From Sphaerisporangium siamense (lineage in GTDB: Bacteria; Actinomycetota; Actinomycetes; Streptosporangiales; Streptosporangiaceae), in contig NZ_JACHND010000001.1 in assembly GCF_014205275.1 (NCBI RefSeq), forward strand, positions 6,200,001 through 6,264,000: DNA of 64,000 bases. The letters are read 5' to 3'. Shown in pieces: positions 56,898 through 64,000 of the stretch. Within the stretch, counting starts at the first letter, position 1. Each line of letters begins with the position of its first letter. The notes below the pieces were generated by a model. That model ran no database searches. It saw only the letters and a program-made list of their open reading frames with translations, and had not been told where the DNA came from. The translations under genes were made by a program, and so were the position numbers.

Positions 56898-58232
56898 GTG
56901 AACGCACTGCCCAGCGGGCCGGACGTCGTCTACGACATCCTCGGAGTGGGATTCGGGCCGTCCAATCTGGCACTGGCCATAGCACTCGACGAGCACAACG
57001 CGAAGGCCGGCGCGGCGGACCGCCTGCGGGCGGGGTTCCTGGAGAGGCAGCCGAGCTTCGGATGGCACCGCGGCATGCTGATCGACGACGCGACGATGCA
57101 GGTCTCGTTCCTGAAGGACCTGGTCACCCTGCGCGACCCGTGCAGTGACTACAGCTTCCTGTGCTACCTGCGCGAACGCGGCAGGCTCGTCGACTTCCTC
57201 AACCAGAAGACCCTGTTCCCGCTGCGGGCCGAGTTCCACGACTACCTGGAATGGGCCGCCGCCCGGGTGGACCACCTGGTGGACTACTCCTCGGAGGTGC
57301 TCGCCGTCGAGCCGGTCACCTCCCCCGGCGGCGAGATCGCCTGGTTCGACGTGGTCGGCCGCGGCGCCGACGGCCGCACGGTCGTGCGCCGCGCCCGCAA
57401 CGTCTGCCTGGCCGTCGGCATGGAGCCGCACCTGCCGCCGGACACCGTGCTGTCCGACCGCGTCTTCCACAACAGCGAGCTCGTCCCCCGCGTGGCCGCC
57501 CTGGTCGCGGGCGGCTCCCCGGTGCGGCGCGCGCTGGTGCTCGGCGCCGGGCAGAGCGCGGCCGAGGCCGTCGAATACCTGCATCGCTCGTTCGGCGACG
57601 CCGAGGTGTGCGCGGTGTTCGCCAAGTACGGCTTCACCCCGGCCGACGACAGCCCGTTCGCCAACCGTATCTTCGACCCCGAGGCGGTGGACGTCTACTT
57701 CAACTCCCCGCCCCACGTGAAGCGGTCGCTGTTCGACTACCACCGCGGCACCAACTACTCGGTGGTCGACATGGAGCTGATCGAGGCGCTGTACGCCACC
57801 AGCTACCGGGAGAAGGTGCAGGGCCGCGAACGGCTGCGCATGCTCAACGTCTCGCGCATCCGCGACGTGCGGGAGACCGGCGAGGGCCTGGAGGTCACCG
57901 TGGAGTACCTGCCCACCGGCGAGCGCGAGGTGCTGGCCGCCGACATACTCGTCCACGCCACCGGCTACCGCTCCCGCGACATCTCCGCGCTGCTCGGCGA
58001 GGCCGCCAAGCTGTGCCTGCGCGACGAGGAGGACGGCGTGCGGGTCGGGCGCGACCACCGCGTGGCGGTCGCTCCCCCGGTCACCGCGGGCGTCTACCTG
58101 CAGGGCGGCACCGAGCACACGCACGGCATCTCCTCCACGCTGCTGTCGACGACGGCGATCCGCGCGGGCGAGATCCGTGACTCGCTGCTGACGCACCGCG
58201 CCACGGCCGCCGTCCTGTCCCCGCCCCGCTGA
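56898..58232 (+). CDS. L-ornithine N5-monooxygenase (SidA/PvdA/CchB family)
   Basis: 444 aa. FAD site GVGFGPSNLALAIA near the N-terminus, the substrate-proximal stretch MQVSFLKDLVTLRDP, the NADPH site VLGAGQSAAEAVEYL near residue 215, and the family ATGY motif in HATGYRSRD near residue 355. It makes N5-hydroxyornithine, the hydroxamate precursor that the A3 pocket of the NRPS is predicted to accept. GTG 56898 preceded by AAGGAGGAG. Iron boxes lie just upstream. Confidence 0.96.
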   Translation: MNALPSGPDVVYDILGVGFGPSNLALAIALDEHNAKAGAADRLRAGFLERQPSFGWHRGMLIDDATMQVSFLKDLVTLRDPCSDYSFLCYLRERGRLVDFLNQKTLFPLRAEFHDYLEWAAARVDHLVDYSSEVLAVEPVTSPGGEIAWFDVVGRGADGRTVVRRARNVCLAVGMEPHLPPDTVLSDRVFHNSELVPRVAALVAGGSPVRRALVLGAGQSAAEAVEYLHRSFGDAEVCAVFAKYGFTPADDSPFANRIFDPEAVDVYFNSPPHVKRSLFDYHRGTNYSVVDMELIEALYATSYREKVQGRERLRMLNVSRIRDVRETGEGLEVTVEYLPTGEREVLAADILVHATGYRSRDISALLGEAAKLCLRDEEDGVRVGRDHRVAVAPPVTAGVYLQGGTEHTHGISSTLLSTTAIRAGEIRDSLLTHRATAAVLSPPR

Positions 58233-58285
58233 CGCCCCCTCCCCGGGCGGCGCCGCGCCGCACGTCATCCCCGAAAGGCCCGCTC

Positions 58286-59863
58286 GTGACCGACCTGCTC
58301 AGCGCCCCGGCGCCCGGCCTGCCCGACGCCTACGCCGAGGCCGAGATCGACACCGCCTTGGAGGCCCTCGCGCAGGCGGGCGCCCAGCGCTACAGCGGCG
58401 GAACGTTCGCCGACGTCGGCTGCGGCCCTGGCGAGGTGGCGGCGGCGATGGCCGAGGACGAGTTCACCGTCACCGCGCGCGACGCCTCCCCGGCGTGGGT
58501 CGCGGCGACCCGGGCGCGGTGCGCGGGCCTCGCCGTCACGGCCGAGGTCCGCGAACCGGGCGCGCCGCTGGACGAGGGCGCCTACGACGTCGTCCACTCC
58601 TCCTGGGCGCTGCACACCGTGGCCGACGCGGGCGCCGCCGTGCGGTCGATGGCGCGGGCGGTGCGGCCGGGCGGGCTGCTGGTCCTGCAGTGGAGCTTCG
58701 CCCAGCCGCGCGCGGAGGGGTTCGTGCTGCGCGACGTCGTGCGGTCGCTCGCCGCCGGGCCCGTGTGGCGCGACCGGCTCGCCGCGGTCCCGTTCGCGCC
58801 GCACGCCCACCCGCTGGACGAGGTGCGCGCCGTCCTCGCGGCCGAGGGGCTGGAGGTCCTGCTCGCCGAGGGCGTGCGGGTCACCGACGGGCCCGGCCAC
58901 GAGGAGGCGTGCCGGGCGGCGGTCGCCGCGCAGGTGCGCGCGCTCGGCGCGGACGGCGCCCGGTTCGCCGGCGCCGTGGTCGAGGCGCTCGCCGCCGCCG
59001 GGGCGCTGGACGCGCGCACCGTGCGGCTGACGGCGCGCCGCCCCCGCGCGGAGGAGGCCGCGACCGGCGCCGCGTCGCGGCCGAGGTCGCCGGTGCGCGC
59101 GTTCCCGCTGGCCACCGGCATGCTGGAGGTCGTCTCCGCCACGCGGCTGTCCCCGCTGATGCGGCGGATGGTGCTGCGCGTGGACGGCGACCCGCTGCCC
59201 GTCGAGGAGCCCGGCGAGATCATCACGCTGGTGTGGCCGGCCCCGGGCGCCGACGTCGTCCTGCCCGAGCGCGGGCGCTGGCGCTTCCCGCCGGGCACCG
59301 GGCCGCAGCACGCGGTCAACTACACCGTGCGCCGCCACGACCCGCGGGCCGGGCTCGTGACGATCGACTTCTTCGACCACGGGGAGGAGGCACTCGCCTC
59401 GCGGTGGGCGCGGCACGCGGCGCCGGGCGACCGCGTCGGCTACGCCGGCACCCGCGTGCACTGGGCCGCCGACCCCTTCGCCTCCTGGACGCTGCTGGCC
59501 GGGGACGAGACCGCGCTGCCCTCGATCGCCGCCGTCACCGAGACGCTTCCGCCGGGAGGGCGCCACATCGCGGTGGTCGAGGTGCGCGACGCCGCCGAGC
59601 GCGCGGCGCTGGACGTGGCCCATCCGGAGGTGCACTGGGTGTACCGGGGCGAGCGCGCGCCGGGCGTGGGGCGGGCGATCGAGGACGTCGTGCGCGGCCT
59701 GGACCTGCCGCCGGGGCGGGGCCAGGTCTGGGCGGGCGGCGAGTCGCTGATGATCCAGAGCCTGCGCCGGCATCTGACCCGCGAGCGGGGCGTGCCGCGC
59801 GACCAGGTGTGCGCGCTCGGGTACTGGAGCATCCCGCGCGACCGGCGCGGGGCGGGGTCCTGA
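58286..59863 (+). CDS. Methyltransferase-siderophore-interacting protein fusion
   Basis: 525 aa. Residues about 1-250 are a class I SAM methyltransferase (FADVGCGPGEVAAAM, then VVHSSWALHTV and RAVRPGGLLVLQW). Residues about 265-520 are a siderophore-interacting protein: FAD part with VNYTVRRHDP and IDFFDHGEEALASRWA, NAD(P)H part with LLAGDETALPSIAAV, and the family end CALGYWS. The SIP part should reduce ferric siderophore to release iron. The methyltransferase target is unknown; it might act on the siderophore. GAAAGG precedes GTG 58286; it lies 53 bp after the hydroxylase, likely in the same iron-regulated transcript. Confidence 0.9.
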   Translation: MTDLLSAPAPGLPDAYAEAEIDTALEALAQAGAQRYSGGTFADVGCGPGEVAAAMAEDEFTVTARDASPAWVAATRARCAGLAVTAEVREPGAPLDEGAYDVVHSSWALHTVADAGAAVRSMARAVRPGGLLVLQWSFAQPRAEGFVLRDVVRSLAAGPVWRDRLAAVPFAPHAHPLDEVRAVLAAEGLEVLLAEGVRVTDGPGHEEACRAAVAAQVRALGADGARFAGAVVEALAAAGALDARTVRLTARRPRAEEAATGAASRPRSPVRAFPLATGMLEVVSATRLSPLMRRMVLRVDGDPLPVEEPGEIITLVWPAPGADVVLPERGRWRFPPGTGPQHAVNYTVRRHDPRAGLVTIDFFDHGEEALASRWARHAAPGDRVGYAGTRVHWAADPFASWTLLAGDETALPSIAAVTETLPPGGRHIAVVEVRDAAERAALDVAHPEVHWVYRGERAPGVGRAIEDVVRGLDLPPGRGQVWAGGESLMIQSLRRHLTRERGVPRDQVCALGYWSIPRDRRGAGS

Positions 59864-59879
59864 CGGACCCCGAGGGACG

Positions 59880-59916
59880 GGGCGGCCGCGGTGGAGGGTG
59901 CCCGCCGCGGCCGCCC
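59880..59916. terminator. Hairpin ending the siderophore locus
   Basis: Perfect 12-bp arms (59880-59891 with 59905-59916) and a 13-nt loop between convergent genes. Likely bidirectional terminator. Confidence 0.65.
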
Positions 59917-59945
59917 GCGTGCTGCTCAGGGGCGCCGGTGTCCGG

Positions 59946-60845
59946 TCAGGGCGTCGGAGTCGGCGCGGGGGTGGTCGGCACGTCCGTCGGCGACCCGGTC
60001 GGCGAACCCGTCGGCGTGGGCAGGTCCGTCGGGAGGTCGGTCGGCGAGCCGGTCGGCGTCGCCGTGGGGGTCCCGGGCGGGACGCTCGGCGACGAGGTGG
60101 GGGTGGGGACGGGCGGGGTGGGGCACGGCTTGGGCGTGCGCCACTTCGAGGGCCTGCCGTGCCTCCACTGCCACTGGGGCGGGTACCACCGGTCGTTGTC
60201 CCGCCAGAGGTTCCTGACGGGCCGGGACAGGTCGTAGACGTAGGCCGCGGTCGGCGTCTCGACACCGGTCGCGGAGGTCACCGACAGCCAGTCGCCCTGC
60301 CTGACCTCGCGGTCACGGCCACCGGCGAAGACCTTGGTGGTGTCGTCCACGATGTAGACCTTCTCGAAGCCGTCGCGGCTGCGGACGGTGATCGAGTCCT
60401 CCGCCACGGCGGTGGCCTCGCCGGTCTGGGTGAGCACGGTCACGAAGACGCAGGGGTCCTTCGTGCCGAGGACGATCTCCCCGTGCGGCGCCCCGCTGAG
60501 CGCCCACGCGCCGGGGCGTGGCACGCTCGGCGCCGGGGAGGGCGCCGTGGGGGTCGGGGTGGGGAGGTCCGTGGGACCGGCCGTGGGCGTGCCCGTCGGC
60601 AGGTCGGTCGGGATCCCCGTGGGAGACTCCGTCGGGAGCGTCGGCGTCCCGGTCGGGGTCTCGCTGACGGTCGGCGTCGGCGACGCGGGCGGCTCGGGAG
60701 CCGAGGCCGCCGCCGCGGCCACGCCCACGCCCCCGGACGCCAGGAGCACGGTGGCGGTGGCGACGATCATCGGTCGGTTGATACGGCGGTGCGGCCCACC
60801 CTGTTCGTCTCGTCCTTTGTCCGGCTTTCCAGGGTTGGTCGGCAT
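59946..60845 (-). CDS. Exported protein with Pro/Thr repeats around a DUF5666-like domain
   Basis: 299 aa from ATG 60845, chosen for GGAGG 8 nt upstream. A charged N-terminus is followed by a membrane or signal helix (MIVATATVLLASGGVGVAAAAA, residues about 25-46). Then come repeats such as TPTGTPT and PTDLPTG, a folded core near 115-215 (GEATAVAEDSITVRSRDGF, KVYIVDDTTKVFAGG) resembling DUF5666, an aromatic WYPPQWQW patch, and a second PT/PS-rich tail to the stop. The repeats look like a cell-wall-spanning or glycosylated spacer. Function not known. Confidence 0.78.
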   Translation of the reverse strand: MPTNPGKPDKGRDEQGGPHRRINRPMIVATATVLLASGGVGVAAAAASAPEPPASPTPTVSETPTGTPTLPTESPTGIPTDLPTGTPTAGPTDLPTPTPTAPSPAPSVPRPGAWALSGAPHGEIVLGTKDPCVFVTVLTQTGEATAVAEDSITVRSRDGFEKVYIVDDTTKVFAGGRDREVRQGDWLSVTSATGVETPTAAYVYDLSRPVRNLWRDNDRWYPPQWQWRHGRPSKWRTPKPCPTPPVPTPTSSPSVPPGTPTATPTGSPTDLPTDLPTPTGSPTGSPTDVPTTPAPTPTP

Positions 60846-61159
60846 AAGTACGTCCTCCATGCGGTTCGATCGCATCGACGCCCCGCTCGGCACCAGGGTG
60901 GCGTGAGGGGGGTGTCCTGGTCCGTCCCCTCCGACACGTTCATGAGCCTCCTCCGTTTTCGCCCGCATCGAGGGGACCGCGAATGACTGCCCGCTTCCCC
61001 CGCGCCCATGCCCCTCGCGCCCGCGCCGCCCGCGCGGCGGCGGGCTTCTCTCCTGGTCATCCCGGGGTCCGGGCGGCAAAGAAAAAAGCGGCTTTTGACA
61101 TTAGACGTACGAAGTCGCCACCTGGGTCCGTCAATCGGACCCTCGCTAGGCTGCCGGGC
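60846..61159. other. Divergent intergenic region
   Basis: 314 bp between the Pro/Thr-repeat protein and the HD-domain gene. It holds the AGGAGG-type site of the former and an AT-rich patch with TTGACA at 61095. A TAGGCT hexamer eight bases before the HD ATG could be a -10 of a near-leaderless transcript; I could not place a matching -35. Confidence 0.4.
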
Positions 61160-61756
61160 ATGAGGATTCCGTCCGCCGAAGAGATCCGCTCGCTGCACGA
61201 GCGGCACGCCCCCTCGCCCGCGGCGTTCGAGGCCGTGTTCACGCACGGGCTGATCGTCGCGGAGATCGCCGCACGGGTCGCCGGCGACGCCGGGCTCGAC
61301 GTGGACGCGGAGCTGGTCCGGGCCGGGGCGCTGCTGCACGACATCGGGGTGTACCGGCTGTACGGCCCGGACGGGCGGCCCGATTACGCGCAGTACGTGC
61401 GCCACGGGATCCTCGGGCACGAGCTGCTGCGCGAGGAGGGGCTGCCCGAGGCGGTCCGCCGCTTCTGCTCGCGCCACACCGGGGTGGGCATCACCCGCGA
61501 GGACGTGCGGGCGCAGGGCCTGCCGTTGCCGCCCGGCGACTACGTGGCGGAGACGCCGGAGGAACGGCTCGTCATGTACGCGGACAAGTTCCACAGCAAG
61601 AGCGACCCCCCGACGTTCGTGTCCGCTCTGACCTACGCCGCCCGCGTCCGCCGCTTCGGCGAGGACAAGACCCTCGCCTTCAAGGCGATGTGCGAGGACT
61701 TCGGCGTGCCCGACCTCACGCCCCTCGCCGCCGCGTACGGGCACGCCGTGGTCTGA
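61160..61756 (+). CDS. HD-domain phosphohydrolase-like protein
   Basis: 198 aa from ATG 61160. Typical HD metal-binding marks: the first His in VFTHGLIVAEIAARV, the HD pair in GALLHDIGVYR, and the later His/Asp in RHGILGHELL and MYADKFHSKS. The overall form matches small HD proteins annotated as HDIG/YqeK-like or phosphohydrolases acting on nucleotides. Substrate unknown. It lies alone, convergent with the subtilase. Confidence 0.85.
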   Translation: MRIPSAEEIRSLHERHAPSPAAFEAVFTHGLIVAEIAARVAGDAGLDVDAELVRAGALLHDIGVYRLYGPDGRPDYAQYVRHGILGHELLREEGLPEAVRRFCSRHTGVGITREDVRAQGLPLPPGDYVAETPEERLVMYADKFHSKSDPPTFVSALTYAARVRRFGEDKTLAFKAMCEDFGVPDLTPLAAAYGHAVV

Positions 61757-61786
61757 TCCCGCCCCCACGGCGCGACGTCATGCCGG

Positions 61787-64000
61787 TCAGCGGACGCGGG
61801 TCAGGGTCTCGCCGTTGGAGGCCACCAGGGCGAAGTCCTGGCGGGCGTCGGTGGTGAGCGCCGCGCGGCGGGCGTTGCGCGTCACCGAGGCGCCGAACAC
61901 CTGGATGACGTACGGGCCCTCGGCCGGGGCGCCGACCACGATCCGCTGGACGTTGTTGACCGGGTGGGGGAACGGGCTCACGTCCCCGGCGGCCACGCCG
62001 CCGCCCGGCAGCGCCACGCGCAGGTACAGCTCGTTGACCAGGCCCCCGTTGCCGTTCAGCGACGGCGCGTCGGTCCACACCAGCGTGACGGCGAGCGGCA
62101 GCCCCGGGTCGACGCCCTCCAGCCGGTAGAGCCTGCCCTCCCCCGTGCGCACCGCCTCGGCGGGGTCGTCGGCGAACAGCGTCCAGTTCTCGGGCCGCGG
62201 CGTGACCGACCGGGCGACGTCCACCCGGCCGAACCCCGACACCATGTTGGGGCCGGAGGGCACCTCGCCGGGGAACTGGCCCGCCATCGGCACCGCCCCG
62301 TTGACCAGGAACGCCTTGAGCAGGGCCGCCGACGGTTCGTGCCGGCGCTCGTGCACGAGGTGCTGGCGCACCAGGGCCGCCGCGCCCGCCACGAGCGGCG
62401 TCGCCATGCTGGTGCCGCCGCTCCAGCAGTAGAACGGCCGCAGCGCCTCCCCCTGCGCCACCCGGCCCCACAGCGGTTCGGCGTCGGCGGGGAGCACCGA
62501 GGACAGCAGGGACAGGATATTGGTGCCGGGGGCCACCACGTCGGGCTTGATCCGCCCGCCCGCGGCCGGGCCCCGCGAGGAGAACGCGGCCATCCCGTCG
62601 GCGTTGTCGGAGACGTGCCCGGCCGCGGCGAGTCTCGGCCAGCGCAGCGCGCCGTTCCTGTCGCGTATCCGGTCCCAGGTGACGTCGCGGCCCGGCCGCG
62701 GCCGCGAGCCCGCGGGACGGTCGTTCTCGCCCGCGCCCACCGCCAGGCAGTTCTTCGCCGTCGCCGGGGAGCCGACCGAGGTCTGGTCGATGACCCCGTC
62801 GGCGTCGCGGTCGGCGCCCTCGTTGCCCGCCGCGAAAAGGATGAGCATGTCGGGGTTGTTCCAGATGAAGTCGTCGAGGACGCGCGCCTTGTCCGGGTAG
62901 GCCCCGGCCGTGGCGGCGCCCCAGGAGTTGGTGTGGATGCGCGCCCCCGCCTCGTACGCCTGCCGGAACAGCACGCTCAGGTCGTCGGGCAGCCCGTACA
63001 GGCCGGTCGCGGGCGGCGGCCACTCCTCGTCCGGCGGGTCGCCGAGCTCGGCCGCGCTCTTCCACGCCAGCCGCTGGCCGATCGCCTGGAAGAACACCCG
63101 CGCCTCCGGCGCCACCCCGGCCGGGACGGTCGGGTCGCCGAGCGAGGCGGCGGCGCGGCCGTCGCCGAGCACGGAGCCGGTGACGTGGGTGCCGTGGCCG
63201 GAGTCCCGGTCGGCGGGCCCGTCGTCGTGGCCGGGCGCGTCGTGCGTGAACGGCGCGAGGACCGCGCGGGCCGGCCAGCTCACGATACCGGCCACCCGCC
63301 CCCGCACGTCGGGGTGCACGGTGGCCGGGTCACCGGTGTCGAGCCCGGAGTCGGCGACCGCGACGATCTGGTCGGCGCCGGTGAGCCGGTGCCCGGAGAA
63401 GACGTTGTCGGGCGGCACCCGCATCACCGTACGCGCGCGGTCGTTCAGCTCGCGCGGGAACACGTGCGGCAGGACCGCCTGCACGCCGCGCACGCCCGCG
63501 AGCGCGGCCAGGTCGCCGGCCCGCACGCTGGCCACCAGCGTGCGGTCGGTGGACCACAGGACGCTGCCGCCCGCCTCGCGGACCGCGCCGGACACCTCGC
63601 GCAGGCTCTCCCCCGGGAACACCGACACCTCCACCATGCGGCGCCGGTCGCCGTCCCCGTCCTCCCCGTCCATCGCGGCCAGCGCCGCGACGCCGAGCGT
63701 GCCGCCGTCGCGGCGCCGCACCTCGGGCGACACCTTCATCGCCGGACGGTAGGGGGTGACCCCGTCCACCCACGGCTTGTCCCGCAGCTCGGCCACGCGC
63801 GCGACGGGCATGCCGGCCAGCAGCGTGAACCCGGCCAGGCTGTCGTGGACGGCCGCGCCCAGGGCCCTCAGCTCGGCCAGCCACTCGGGGGCGGGCGGCC
63901 CGGCGAGCCGCACCAGGTAGTAGGCGGTGCGGTCCGGCGGCGGCTCCACCGGGGCCGACGCGTCGGCCAGCACCGCGTCGGTGAACGAGAACGAGTTGCC
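61787..64000 (-). CDS. S8 family serine peptidase (subtilase), 5' end outside window
   Basis: The frame stays open to the right edge (GNSFSFTDAV precedes the GTG at 63973), so the N-terminus is missing. Catalytic triad: Asp in VADSGLDTG, His in SGHGTHVTGSV and Ser in SGGTSMATPLVAGAAALV, about residues 207, 262 and 523 counted from that GTG; the oxyanion Asn lies in ILFAAGNEG. About 260 residues separate His and Ser, longer than usual, and the first 190 residues resemble a repeated propeptide/inhibitor-like region. A C-terminal beta-domain (WTLFADDPAEAV onward) follows. Likely secreted, though the signal is not visible. Confidence 0.93.
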   Translation of the reverse strand, partial: GNSFSFTDAVLADASAPVEPPPDRTAYYLVRLAGPPAPEWLAELRALGAAVHDSLAGFTLLAGMPVARVAELRDKPWVDGVTPYRPAMKVSPEVRRRDGGTLGVAALAAMDGEDGDGDRRRMVEVSVFPGESLREVSGAVREAGGSVLWSTDRTLVASVRAGDLAALAGVRGVQAVLPHVFPRELNDRARTVMRVPPDNVFSGHRLTGADQIVAVADSGLDTGDPATVHPDVRGRVAGIVSWPARAVLAPFTHDAPGHDDGPADRDSGHGTHVTGSVLGDGRAAASLGDPTVPAGVAPEARVFFQAIGQRLAWKSAAELGDPPDEEWPPPATGLYGLPDDLSVLFRQAYEAGARIHTNSWGAATAGAYPDKARVLDDFIWNNPDMLILFAAGNEGADRDADGVIDQTSVGSPATAKNCLAVGAGENDRPAGSRPRPGRDVTWDRIRDRNGALRWPRLAAAGHVSDNADGMAAFSSRGPAAGGRIKPDVVAPGTNILSLLSSVLPADAEPLWGRVAQGEALRPFYCWSGGTSMATPLVAGAAALVRQHLVHERRHEPSAALLKAFLVNGAVPMAGQFPGEVPSGPNMVSGFGRVDVARSVTPRPENWTLFADDPAEAVRTGEGRLYRLEGVDPGLPLAVTLVWTDAPSLNGNGGLVNELYLRVALPGGGVAAGDVSPFPHPVNNVQRIVVGAPAEGPYVIQVFGASVTRNARRAALTTDARQDFALVASNGETLTRVR

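Overview
The window is very GC-rich DNA from an actinomycete. Many GTG starts, 4-nt stop/start overlaps, DtxR-type iron boxes and three copies of the S-adenosyl methyltransferase family PF04672 (DUF574) suggest Streptosporangiales (Nonomuraea/Actinomadura-like); this placement is inference. No tRNA, rRNA, CRISPR array or insertion sequence was seen. Genes are cut at both edges: the C-terminal part of a BNR/YCF48-like protein on the left and a subtilase lacking its N-terminus on the right.

Left third (1-18.8 kb), mixed housekeeping and sensing genes: PF04672 methyltransferases at 0.7, 9.3 and 10.2 kb; an MFS transporter; a gene-poor stretch (3.8-4.8 kb) holding a strong inverted repeat; a small secreted peptide; an exonuclease-BRCT protein; a three-gene two-component operon (lone receiver, histidine kinase, NarL-type regulator); a GNAT; a tightly overlapped cassette of tiny membrane protein, lipoprotein, NRAMP-like transporter and PRC-barrel protein; a YjdF-like protein; an Asp/Glu racemase; a secreted metallophosphoesterase and a secreted beta-propeller-like protein.

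Middle (18.9-30.2 kb): an iron-box-controlled operon of two ABC half-transporters plus a siderophore-binding lipoprotein; then a sulfur module (CsoR/CstR-type repressor, MBL-rhodanese persulfide-dioxygenase-like protein, membrane rhodanese, TauE/SafE exporter) marked by three near-identical palindromic operators; then a hopanoid C-3 methylase-like radical SAM enzyme convergent with an MFS transporter.

Right half (30.6-59.9 kb): a hydroxamate siderophore locus. One NRPS gene of about 20.6 kb (five modules, two N-methyltransferases, terminal epimerase, no thioesterase) with MbtH runs leftward. Divergent from it are two FecCD permeases and a FepC ATPase. After a muramic-acid recycling kinase come a formyltransferase and an ornithine N-hydroxylase, divergent across two iron boxes, then a methyltransferase-ferric reductase fusion. 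The hydroxylase and formyltransferase can supply N5-hydroxy- and N5-formyl-N5-hydroxyornithine. The NRPS pockets of modules 2 and 3 read as serine and hydroxyornithine. The transporters and reductase would take up and discharge the ferric complex, with iron boxes tying the parts to DtxR/IdeR control. The final 4 kb holds a proline/threonine-repeat secreted protein, an HD-domain protein and the partial subtilase.

A theme across the window is in-frame tandem-repeat growth, most strikingly several minisatellites in NRPS linkers.
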